A stretch of DNA of 64,000 bases from an uncultured Oscillospiraceae bacterium. GTDB taxonomy: Bacteria > Bacillota > Clostridia > Oscillospirales > Oscillospiraceae. Of this stretch, positions 8,454 to 16,122 are shown in pieces. A model generated the notes under the pieces. The model did not search any database. It saw only the letters and a program-made list of their open reading frames with translations, and was not told where the DNA came from. The stretch lies in the NCBI GenBank assembly GCA_934573735.1, contig CAKTMC010000006.1, positions 39,614 through 103,613 of the forward strand, read 5' to 3'. Each line of letters starts with the position of its first letter. The stretch's first letter is position 1. A program made the position numbers and the translations under genes.

Positions 8454-9137
8454 TCAATAATTCTCGTTCGGCGCGCCCTCGGCATTCTCAAGTTCCATGG
8501 CGAGCTTGACAATGCGGCTCGTGCCGAGTCTATCTGCCCCAAGCATTATAAAATCCTCGGCATCCTGAAGCGTGGAAATGCCGCCGGCGGCCTTGACCTT
8601 TACGCTCGGGGGGCACTCACGGCGCATGAGCGCCACGTCCTCACGGGTAGCGCCGCCCTTGGAAAAGCCGGTGGAGGTCTTGATATAGTCCGCGCCGCAG
8701 TCGGAGACGATGCGGCAGAGTCTTATCTTCTCGTCCTCGGTCAGCAGGCAGCACTCGATGATGACCTTGAGAATATGACCGCGGGTGGCCTCGCGCACGG
8801 CGCTGATATCGCGTGCGACGTCCTCCCAGCAGCCGTCCTTGACCATGGAGACGTTTATGACCATGTCTATCTCCTCCGCGCCGTTTCTGATGGCGTCGGC
8901 GGCCTCGTATGCCTTGGCTGCGGTGCTCATGTAGCCGTTCGGGAAGCCGATGACGGTGCAGAGCGTAAGATTATTGCCGACATAGCGGCGCGCGCCCGCA
9001 ACATGGCAGGGCGGGATGCAGACGCTGGCGCAGTTATACTTCATTGCCTGGTCGCAGAGCTTGCGTATCTCCTCGCTCGTGCAGTCAACACGCAGCAGGG
9101 TATGGTCACATTTTTCAAGTATTTCCTTTATGTCCAT
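8454..9137 (-). CDS. deoC: Deoxyribose-phosphate aldolase
   Basis: Class I aldolase that cleaves 2-deoxy-D-ribose 5-phosphate to glyceraldehyde 3-phosphate and acetaldehyde in nucleoside catabolism. The 227-residue protein shows the Schiff-base lysine in DYIKTSTGFSKGG and the second lysine in VKVKAAGGI, with the phosphate-binding LGTSR near the end. I chose the ATG at 9137 because AAGGAG lies seven bases upstream; the frame extends ten residues further without a site. No other deo genes are adjacent. Confidence 0.95.
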   Translation of the reverse strand: MDIKEILEKCDHTLLRVDCTSEEIRKLCDQAMKYNCASVCIPPCHVAGARRYVGNNLTLCTVIGFPNGYMSTAAKAYEAADAIRNGAEEIDMVINVSMVKDGCWEDVARDISAVREATRGHILKVIIECCLLTEDEKIRLCRIVSDCGADYIKTSTGFSKGGATREDVALMRRECPPSVKVKAAGGISTLQDAEDFIMLGADRLGTSRIVKLAMELENAEGAPNENY

Positions 9138-9171
9138 GGTGTTTCTCCTTCTTATAATAGTAAGCAAATAT

Positions 9172-9200
9172 ATTATATACGTTTTTCAAGTCATATTCAA
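9172..9200 (-). promoter_or_regulatory. Promoter of deoC
   Basis: On the minus strand TTGAAT (9200-9195) and TATAAT (9177-9172) are 17 bases apart, about 35 bases before the deoC ATG. Confidence 0.65.
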
Positions 9201-9251
9201 GTACAGAGCGTGAATAGATTGAAACATCTCAACGAAAAGGACGGTCAGGGC

Positions 9252-9875
9252 ATGGACATGAACACCGGAAATAATTACACGCGGCTTGTCGGCGTGATGG
9301 CGGGGCGGCCGGTTTTTTCTCACTCGGCGCGCGGCGAGGAATTTTACTGCTTTCCGCTGGAGATAACGCGGCTCTCGGGCGCGGCGGATCGCATAAATAT
9401 TATAATACGCCGTGAGCAGCTTGCAGAGCTTGAGGCGGAGGAGCGCGAAAAGCTCTGCGTCATCGGTCAGCTTCGCAGTTTCAATAACCGCCGGGGCACG
9501 GGCGCAAGGCTTGTGATAACGGTGTTTGCGCGGGAGATATTTTTCTGCGAGGAGCCGGACTGCAACGAGGTCTATCTTCGCGGCACGCTCTGCAAGCCGC
9601 CAAATCTCCGCACGACTCCGATGGGACGCGATATCTGCGATCTCATGCTTGCCGTCAACCGTCACTACGGGCGCTCGGACTATCTGCCCTGCATATGCTG
9701 GGGTCCGAGGGCGAGGACGGCGGCAGGCTGGGAGGTCGGCACCGCGCTTAGTCTTGAGGGGCGCATACAGAGCAGACTCTACATAAAGCTCAGCGAGAGC
9801 GGCGCGGAGGAGCGTACCGCCTTTGAGGTCTCCGCCGCCGAGCTGGAGGCGCTCACGGAGGAGACGCGGGTATGA
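9252..9875 (+). CDS. Single-stranded DNA-binding protein, tandem OB folds
   Basis: A 207-residue protein. The second half carries an SSB OB-fold pattern: NEVYLRGTLCKPPNLRTTPM, then AVNRHYGRSDYLPCICWG and a closing LEGRIQSRLYIK. The first half (VGVMAGRPVF ... VIGQLRSFNN) looks like a divergent second OB fold, and there is no acidic SSB tail. Such two-OB proteins are accessory SSBs in Clostridia, distinct from the main ssb next to rpsF. ATG at 9252 is chosen by alignment; ribosome binding site evidence is weak, and an in-frame GTG at 9210 is possible. Standalone gene. Confidence 0.72.
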   Translation: MDMNTGNNYTRLVGVMAGRPVFSHSARGEEFYCFPLEITRLSGAADRINIIIRREQLAELEAEEREKLCVIGQLRSFNNRRGTGARLVITVFAREIFFCEEPDCNEVYLRGTLCKPPNLRTTPMGRDICDLMLAVNRHYGRSDYLPCICWGPRARTAAGWEVGTALSLEGRIQSRLYIKLSESGAEERTAFEVSAAELEALTEETRV

Positions 9876-9928
9876 GACGCGATAAGCAAATTTTTTTGGT
9901 CGTATCAAAACCGGTTTTGTCGAAGCCA

Positions 9929-9957
9929 TTGACGCGGGGAGAATAATATATTATGTT
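9929..9957 (+). promoter_or_regulatory. Possible promoter for the secreted protein gene at 9976
   Basis: TTGACG (9929-9934) and TATGTT (9952-9957), 17 bases apart. The -10 match is imperfect and several AT-rich alternatives overlap. Confidence 0.4.
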
Positions 9958-9975
9958 AACCGTGGAGGTGGTCAT

Positions 9976-10524
9976 GTGTATAAGAAAATTCTTGTTTCGC
10001 TCACAGCGCTGCTGCTGACTGCGGCGGCAAATCTCAATCTATGCTGCTCCGTGCGCGTGAACGGGCGCGAGCTGCCGGGGCTCTACTCCCCTACTCACAC
10101 CGACATCTGCGAGGGCACAGCATATGCCGCGGCCTGCGAGCTATTGGACTCAGAGCCGGAGCTTCCGCTCGTGCAGCGGCAGTATCTTTTGCGCCTGCGT
10201 CCGCCCGAGGCTGAGGGTAAACGCCTGACGGATGCGATTTTAAGCCGCTGCGAGGGACTCGGCGTATATTACGCAGTATTCGTAAACGGCGAGGAAATGG
10301 GCATAGTCGAGGACGACGACCGCATGAAGGCGAAGCTGCGCTCGAATTTGTATTATCAGATACCAAACGCCGCCATCTACGCAAGCTACCGGGGTGAGAT
10401 CGATATACGCGCCGTGTACGCGCCCGAGGGCATGAGCACGCCATACGACGATATGGTGCTCCTCGTCCGCGGCCGTGCGCCGATACAATACGTTGACGTT
10501 GAGGGGAATACCTTCGTGGTGTGA
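9976..10524 (+). CDS. Secreted protein of unknown function (GTG start)
   Basis: A 182-residue protein with an N-terminal signal segment (KKILVSLTALLLTAAANLNL). The GTG at 9976 is set by GGAGGTG ending five bases before it; the nearby ATG is out of frame. The body has two VNGREL/VNGEEMG-type strands and a segment EDDDRMKAKLRSNLYYQ. These recall the N-terminal sensor-like modules that precede LysM or M23 domains in clostridial wall proteases, but no catalytic domain follows. Only a loose resemblance is claimed; the function is unknown. Confidence 0.7.
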   Translation: MYKKILVSLTALLLTAAANLNLCCSVRVNGRELPGLYSPTHTDICEGTAYAAACELLDSEPELPLVQRQYLLRLRPPEAEGKRLTDAILSRCEGLGVYYAVFVNGEEMGIVEDDDRMKAKLRSNLYYQIPNAAIYASYRGEIDIRAVYAPEGMSTPYDDMVLLVRGRAPIQYVDVEGNTFVV

Positions 10525-10625
10525 GGGGGTAGGTCAAATCGGAGCGACCGGCAAAGTCTCCCTCTCCGATTTTATCAGTGATATAAAAATCCAGCTATGA
10601 TGCTCTACCATACTGCTTTTGTCGC

Positions 10626-10661
10626 AAAAACAGCCCCACAGGATTGCTTCTGTGGGGCTGC
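10626..10661 (-). terminator. Terminator of lysS
   Basis: On the minus strand GCAGCCCCACAG...CTGTGGGGCTG is followed by TTTTTGC, just after the lysS stop codon. Confidence 0.9.
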
Positions 10662-10672
10662 ATTATAGGCCA

Positions 10673-12601
10673 TCAATACATTTTTGCGCCGGCGGGAATC
10701 CTGCTGTCGAGCATCAGAAGGTTCAGTCCCTCGTGACCGTCCTCCTCGTGGACGGCGGAGATGAGCATACCCTCGGAGTCAATGCCCATCATCTTGCGCG
10801 CGGGGAGATTGACTATCGCAACGCAGGTCTTGCCGACAAGCTCCTCCGGCTCGTAATACTCATGGATACCGCTCAAAATCACGCGATCCTTGCGCTCACC
10901 GTCGTCCATCACAAACTTCAAAAGCTTCTTGGACTTTGGCACTGCCTCGCAGGCGAGTATCTTAACGGCGCGGAAGTCGGACTTGGCAAAGGTCTCAAAG
11001 TCAACCATTTCCTTGAAAATCGGCTCGATCTTGACCTTGGAGAAGTCTATCTTTTCCTCGACGGCGGGAGCTGCGGGAGCGGCCGCGGCGGGCTTATCGT
11101 ATGCCTTCTTATCGGAGTCGAGAGACTTCATCGTGGGGAAGAGCAGCACGTCACGGATGGCGGGGCTGTTCGTAAGGAGCATGGCAAGGCGGTCAATACC
11201 GTAGCCGATGCCGCCCGTGGGGGGCATACCGATCTCAAGCGCGTTCAGGAAGTCCTCATCGGTGTGGTTTGCCTCTTCGTCGCCCGCGGCGGCGGCAGCA
11301 TCCTGCGCCTTGAAGCGCTCACGCTGGTCGATGGGGTCATTTAGCTCGGAATAGGCGTTGCACATCTCCCAGCCGTTTATGAACAGCTCAAAGCGCTCAA
11401 CATAGTCGGGCTTATCGGGCTTACGCTTGGTAAGCGGGGAGACGTCCACGGGATGATCCATGATAAAGGTAGGCTGAATGAGCTTATCCTCGCAGAACTC
11501 CTCGAAGAACAGGTTCAGTATATCGCCCTTCCGGTGGCGCTTCTCATAGGCTACGCCGCGCTCGTCGGCTATCTTCTTCGCGCTCTCGGTATCGGGAATG
11601 GTGTCAAAGTCCACGCCTGCGTAACGCTTGACCGCGTCTATCATGGTCAGGCGCTCAAAGGGCTTGCCGAGGTCTATCTTGTTCTCGCCGTAGGTGATGA
11701 GAGTGGAGCCGCAGACCTCCTGCGCAAGGTATCTGAACATATTCTCGGTGAGGTCCATCATGCCGTGATAATCGGTATAGGCCTGATAGAGCTCCATAAG
11801 AGTAAACTCGGGGTTATGACGGGTATCCACGCCCTCGTTGCGGAACACGCGGCCTATCTCGTACACGCGCTCAAGACCGCCGACGATAAGGCGCTTGAGG
11901 TAGAGCTCAAGGGAGATGCGCAGGCGCACGTCCTCATCCAGCGCGTTATAATGCGTCTCAAAGGGACGGGCGGCAGCACCGCCGGCGTTGGAGACGAGCA
12001 TGGGAGTTTCGACCTCGATAAAGCCCTGCGCGTCAAGATAGCGGCGGATGCAGCTGATCATCTTAGAGCGCTTTATGAAGGTATCCTTCACGTCGGGGTT
12101 CATGATGAGGTCGGTATATCTCTGGCGGTAGCGGAGGTCAACATTGGTAAGTCCGTGGTACTTCTCGGGAAGTATCTGGAGGCTCTTGGTGAGCAGAGTA
12201 ACCTCGTCGGCGCGGATGGAGGGCTCACCGGTCTTGGTGATGAACACCTCGCCGCGAACACCGATAATATCACCGATATCATATTTCTTAAAATCGGCAT
12301 AGGCCTCCTCGCCTATCGCGTCTCTGGCAACGTAAATCTGAATACTGCCCTGCAAGTCCTGCACATGGCAGAAGGACGCCTTGCCCATGACGCGCTTTGA
12401 CATCATTCTGCCGGCAACGCTCACGGTCTTGCCCTCAAGCTCACCGAGAGAATTCTTTATCTCCTCGCTGTGGTGCGTAACATCGTACTTTGTTACCTGG
12501 AAGGGATCCTTGCCGCGAGCCTGCAAGTCCGCCAGCTTATCGCGGCGAATCTTCAAAAGCTCGGACATATCCTGCGCCTGATTATTGTTGACTTCGCTCA
12601 T
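10673..12601 (-). CDS. lysS: Lysyl-tRNA synthetase (class II) with C-terminal tRNA-binding domain
   Basis: Charges tRNA-Lys with lysine. The 642-residue chain has an N-terminal anticodon-binding OB fold (about 60-150), the class II core with motif 2 (YEIGRVFRNEGVDTRHNPEF) and motif 3 (GGIGYGIDRLAMLL), then an Ala/Pro linker (AAAAPAAPAVEEK) and an extra C-terminal domain (about 530-642: FAKSDFRAVKILACEAVP ... GKTCVAIVNLPARKMMGI). That domain matches the Trbp111/MetG C-terminal type, which binds tRNA non-specifically. Typical bacterial LysRS ends near residue 500. It lies 36 bases after greA, a common neighbour. AAGGGG precedes the ATG. Confidence 0.95.
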   Translation of the reverse strand: MSEVNNNQAQDMSELLKIRRDKLADLQARGKDPFQVTKYDVTHHSEEIKNSLGELEGKTVSVAGRMMSKRVMGKASFCHVQDLQGSIQIYVARDAIGEEAYADFKKYDIGDIIGVRGEVFITKTGEPSIRADEVTLLTKSLQILPEKYHGLTNVDLRYRQRYTDLIMNPDVKDTFIKRSKMISCIRRYLDAQGFIEVETPMLVSNAGGAAARPFETHYNALDEDVRLRISLELYLKRLIVGGLERVYEIGRVFRNEGVDTRHNPEFTLMELYQAYTDYHGMMDLTENMFRYLAQEVCGSTLITYGENKIDLGKPFERLTMIDAVKRYAGVDFDTIPDTESAKKIADERGVAYEKRHRKGDILNLFFEEFCEDKLIQPTFIMDHPVDVSPLTKRKPDKPDYVERFELFINGWEMCNAYSELNDPIDQRERFKAQDAAAAAGDEEANHTDEDFLNALEIGMPPTGGIGYGIDRLAMLLTNSPAIRDVLLFPTMKSLDSDKKAYDKPAAAAPAAPAVEEKIDFSKVKIEPIFKEMVDFETFAKSDFRAVKILACEAVPKSKKLLKFVMDDGERKDRVILSGIHEYYEPEELVGKTCVAIVNLPARKMMGIDSEGMLISAVHEEDGHEGLNLLMLDSRIPAGAKMY

Positions 12602-12637
12602 ACTTTACCCCTTACTGTCTGATTACTATGACTTATT

Positions 12638-13126
12638 TTACTTGTTTTCGACGGCGATTATCTCAAAGCTGAGGCTTCCGTCCGGAGCCTCGACGCTGAC
12701 AACGTCACCTGCGCGGTGACCTCTGAGGGCGCGGCCTACGGGAGAATCGTCCGAAATCTTGCCCTTGCGGGGATTTGCCTCCTGAGAACCGACTATCTCA
12801 TAGCTCTCCTCAAAATCGTCCTCCATGTCGCGCACCTTGACGATGCTGCCGAGTGTGACGGTGTCCTTGGGAGCGTCACGGTCGATATTGTCCACTATCT
12901 CGGCGTTGTCGATGAGAACCTTGATCTCGGCGATGCGGGAATAGAGCTTGCCCTGCTCGGTCTTTGCCTCGTCATACTCGCTGTTCTCCGACAGGTCGCC
13001 GAAGCTGCGCGCTTCCTTTATCTGCTCTGCGACTTCCTTTTCCCTGACGGTCTCAAGATAGTTCAGTTCTTCCTTCAGCGCGTCAAGGCGCTCCTGACTC
13101 ATTTTGAATCTGCTAAGCTGTGCCAT
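12638..13126 (-). CDS. greA: Transcription elongation factor GreA
   Basis: A 162-residue protein with an N-terminal antiparallel coiled coil (about 1-80, with GDLSENSEYDEAK, whose acidic residues enter the RNA polymerase secondary channel) and a C-terminal globular domain (DSPVGRALRGHRAGD). It stimulates cleavage of backtracked RNA. AAGGAG lies eight bases before the ATG. It shares a strand with lysS and is probably co-transcribed with it. Confidence 0.97.
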   Translation of the reverse strand: MAQLSRFKMSQERLDALKEELNYLETVREKEVAEQIKEARSFGDLSENSEYDEAKTEQGKLYSRIAEIKVLIDNAEIVDNIDRDAPKDTVTLGSIVKVRDMEDDFEESYEIVGSQEANPRKGKISDDSPVGRALRGHRAGDVVSVEAPDGSLSFEIIAVENK

Positions 13127-13217
13127 AAAGCAGTCTCCTTTTCTTAATTACTACTACAATATTTTAGTTAAGCTTTTTATAAATATTTATATTATCCGGG
13201 TAATTATATACTCGGCT

Positions 13218-14477
13218 TTAACCGACATTTGTCATGCTCAGCATTGTGAGCGCGGCTATAAGCTGCTCGTCATTCGTATTGACTCCGGTGCCGTCGCTGC
13301 TGCCGGTGGTACCGCTGGTAGTGCCGGTCGCCGAGGCATCACTGTTATAGACGATACGGTCAGGCACTACGCCGCCAGCCTTGGAGATATCCGTGCCGTT
13401 TGCGGTGAGGTAGCTGCCGGTCGAAAGGCGCATGGCGCTGCCGTCCGAAATCTCGATGGTGGACTGGGTGCGCGTATCGCCCGTAGTCGCCTCGCCGAGG
13501 AGACTCGCCGCCTGAAACTCCTTCATGACGGCGGCAAAGACCTCCGCCTCGGCATGAGTCTCGGCATTTATCAAAACGCAGATGGGGAGCTTGATGCAGA
13601 CGTTATCCGACTCGTATCTCACCTTATTGCCAGCCTTGTCCACTGTCTCGAACAGAGTCCCGCCGGGGAGAAGATAATCCAAGAACGTCCTTGTCTCCGT
13701 GGCCAGTCCTCCGGGATTGCCGCGCAGGTCGATAACGAAAGCGGAGGCTCCCTGATTGAGAAGCTCCTCGACGGCGTTGACGGCATCCTGACCGCTGCCC
13801 GCCTCAAAGTCCTCTATCTTGACATAGCCCGCGCCGGTACGCTCCATGCGGTAGGAGACGGAGCTGACGTAATTTTTCGCGCAGTCCACGGTATATACGT
13901 CGCGGCCGCCTACCTCGATATCAAACTGAGTATTCATGCGCGAGCGGATAAGCGTGCGCACGGTATCTATATCCTGACCCTTGACGCTCTTGCCGTCCAC
14001 GGCGGTGATGAGCATACCTGATGTAATGCCCGCCCTTGCAGCCGGTGTGTCGGGGTTAACGGAGATGACCTGATAGCCTGCGCCGTTTGCGTCCTGCATG
14101 ATGGACATACCGATGCCGGAATACTCGTTGGTGGAATAGAGCTGATATGTTCTGTACTCATCCGGGGACATATAGTAGCTCCATTTATCGCCGAGTCCGC
14201 TTACCATCGCGGCGGCGGCGCTTGCGCCCATGCTCGTTCTGTCGGAAGGGTCAATAAAATACTCGTCTACCTTGTCCTTAATCTCGATATATCGCATCGC
14301 CTCGTCAAAATCCGCCTTGCCGCCGACTGCGTTGATCATCTTTTGATAGGTCAGACCGATGCAGCCGCCGACAAGCAGGATGACGAGAATAAAAATATAC
14401 TTGAGCTTTATGCGAAGGTTAAAGAATGCGGACAGGCCTCTGCCGATGGCGGCAAGAAGTCTTTGCCATATGCTCAT
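13218..14477 (-). CDS. S41-family (Ctp-like) protein with PDZ domain, catalytic dyad apparently lost
   Basis: A 419-residue protein with one N-terminal membrane helix (about 23-43), a PDZ domain (about 115-200: SGIGMSIMQDANGAGYQVIS ... GMLITAVDGKSVKG) and an S41 domain with FVIDLRGNPGGL. In active Ctp proteases the dyad is the second Ser of a TASASE-like motif and the Lys of GExTFGKG. Here the segments read NAETHAEAE and GEATTGDTR, so Ser becomes Ala and Lys becomes Asp. By direct comparison it should be a pseudoprotease. It follows ftsEX and two M23 genes; in B. subtilis ctpB also sits by ftsEX. A role as scaffold for the hydrolases is my inference. Confidence 0.85.
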   Translation of the reverse strand: MSIWQRLLAAIGRGLSAFFNLRIKLKYIFILVILLVGGCIGLTYQKMINAVGGKADFDEAMRYIEIKDKVDEYFIDPSDRTSMGASAAAAMVSGLGDKWSYYMSPDEYRTYQLYSTNEYSGIGMSIMQDANGAGYQVISVNPDTPAARAGITSGMLITAVDGKSVKGQDIDTVRTLIRSRMNTQFDIEVGGRDVYTVDCAKNYVSSVSYRMERTGAGYVKIEDFEAGSGQDAVNAVEELLNQGASAFVIDLRGNPGGLATETRTFLDYLLPGGTLFETVDKAGNKVRYESDNVCIKLPICVLINAETHAEAEVFAAVMKEFQAASLLGEATTGDTRTQSTIEISDGSAMRLSTGSYLTANGTDISKAGGVVPDRIVYNSDASATGTTSGTTGSSDGTGVNTNDEQLIAALTMLSMTNVG

Positions 14478-14573
14478 GAAGGCTCCCCCTTATAAACACG
14501 TTGCCAACCGCTGACAGATTTTTTGCTGCCAGCGGTTGGTTATGGGATGATTTTTTTGAATTATTTGCGATAA

Positions 14574-15860
14574 TCAGTCGCCTGCGTCGGGCGCATAGCT
14601 GAGTCCGCCGAAGTACATCTCCGGGTCTATGCACACGCCGCCCTCGCGTATCTCAAAGTGCAGGTGGGGACCCGTGGAAACGCCGGTGCTGCCGACATAG
14701 CCGATGGTGTCGCCCTTGCTGACGACCTGACCGTAGGACACGGCGATGCTCGACATATGGCCGTAGAGCGTATAGTAGCCGTTGCCGTGGTCTATCATGA
14801 CGCAGTTGCCGTAGCCGCCGTTGACTCCGGCGAGGGACACGGTGCCGCCGTCGGAAGCGACTATGGAGGCGCCGTACTGCGCGCCGATATCAAGACCGGA
14901 GTGATACTTCCACTGACCGGAAACCGGGTGCCAGCGGTTGCCGACACGGCTGGTTATATAGTAGCAGGACGGACAGGGCCAGCCCCAGGTGCCGGTAGCG
15001 TAGCCATTGCCGCCGCCGGAGCTTCCTCCGCCGCCACCGCCGCCGTTATTGCCGCCGTTTGCAGCCTCCCACTGTCTGCGCTCCTCTTCCTTCTGGCGCT
15101 CAAGCTCGGCTATCATCTTTTCTATCTCGGCGCTTGCCTCGTTCTCGGCGTTACGGAGCTGCTCATACTCCTCGCGGCGATTTTCCATATCGCTCTCGAT
15201 GCTGGCGATAAGCTCATTCGCCTCGTCTATCTGCTTTTGAAGCTGCTCCTGCTCGGCGCGGAGATCGGCCTTTTTCTCCTCCAGCTCGGTCTTTGTCTGC
15301 TCATACTCGGCCTTGACCTGCTCGGTCTCCTCGCGGGCGGCTATGTAAGCGTCCTCAAGATTGCGGTCGCTCTCCATTATCTCGCCGATATCGTCCATGA
15401 GCGTCAGAAGCTGGCCGAAGCTGTTGGCGCGGAGAATAAGGGCAAGATAGTTGAGTCCGCCGTCCTCCTCCATGGCGCAGACGCGGTTGCGGTAGCGCTC
15501 AAGCTGCTCCGCCTCGCGCTTTTTCGCTGCGTCCAGCTCAAGCTTTTTCTCCTCTATCATCTGGTCATAGAGGTCTATCTGCTCGTTTGTGAGGTCTATC
15601 TGCTGCTGAGTATATTCGTTTCTCGCGTCCATGGCGAGCTTTTGCTCAAGAATGGTCGCGTGCTGAGACTCCAGCTCATCGACAAGAGCCTGTTTTTCCT
15701 CGCGCTGTGAGGTCAGCGCGTCCTTCTGCGCCTGCAGTGCGTCTATCTCGGCCTGTGTGACGGCGTGCGCCTCGTTCGGCAGTACGCCGAGGGCGAGGGT
15801 GAACACCATTGCAAGGCAAAGAAGCACCGCAATGACGGAAGTTCTTTTTGCTTTGGTCAT
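14574..15860 (-). CDS. Coiled-coil M23 peptidoglycan endopeptidase (EnvC/PcsB-like) 1
   Basis: A 428-residue secreted protein: signal peptide to about residue 33 (ending EAHA), long coiled coil (about 35-265), glycine-rich linker, and a C-terminal LytM/M23 domain. The zinc ligands are present: HSGLD (HxxxD) and HLHFE (HxH). It should cut peptide cross-links of the wall. It lies downstream of ftsEX together with a second, similar gene; FtsEX activates coiled-coil hydrolases of this architecture in other bacteria (EnvC, PcsB, CwlO). GGAGGAG precedes the ATG. Intact zinc ligands set it apart from E. coli EnvC, which is an inactive M23 adaptor. Confidence 0.92.
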   Translation of the reverse strand: MTKAKRTSVIAVLLCLAMVFTLALGVLPNEAHAVTQAEIDALQAQKDALTSQREEKQALVDELESQHATILEQKLAMDARNEYTQQQIDLTNEQIDLYDQMIEEKKLELDAAKKREAEQLERYRNRVCAMEEDGGLNYLALILRANSFGQLLTLMDDIGEIMESDRNLEDAYIAAREETEQVKAEYEQTKTELEEKKADLRAEQEQLQKQIDEANELIASIESDMENRREEYEQLRNAENEASAEIEKMIAELERQKEEERRQWEAANGGNNGGGGGGGSSGGGNGYATGTWGWPCPSCYYITSRVGNRWHPVSGQWKYHSGLDIGAQYGASIVASDGGTVSLAGVNGGYGNCVMIDHGNGYYTLYGHMSSIAVSYGQVVSKGDTIGYVGSTGVSTGPHLHFEIREGGVCIDPEMYFGGLSYAPDAGD

Positions 15861-15914
15861 TATTCTCCTCCGTGAAACAGTTTGTGCAGATCGGGGGATC
15901 TGCTCTGTCGGGTG

Positions 15915-16115
15915 GGTACTCGGCGCCCCCTTTAGGGGGAGCTGTCGAGTGCAGGCGAGACTGAGGGGGCGCCTGTAGTTGAAGCTGCTGCCGGGCTAAA
16001 GCCCTGAACCACGTCTGACTTGCAATTATCAGACACGGGTGCAAGGTCGGACATTGGCACTCGTCCAAGACCGGCGCCCCCATCCCCCCTTCGGGGTACT
16101 TCCCCCTAAAGGGGG
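15915..16115. repeat. Mosaic repeat between the two M23 genes
   Basis: Contains the CCCTTTAGGGGGAGCTGTCG module with GAGACTGAGGGGGCG and, facing it, TTCCCCCTAAAGGGGG near 16100. It is the same family as the blocks at 6613 and 22015. It may weaken or time transcription between the paralogues. Confidence 0.7.
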
Positions 16116-16122
16116 AAGCCTA

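Noticed and set aside
8775..9251. Upstream extension of the SSB-like frame through the antisense of deoC
   Set aside because: It is the mirror reading of a clear deoC gene on the other strand, and family similarity begins only near 9252.
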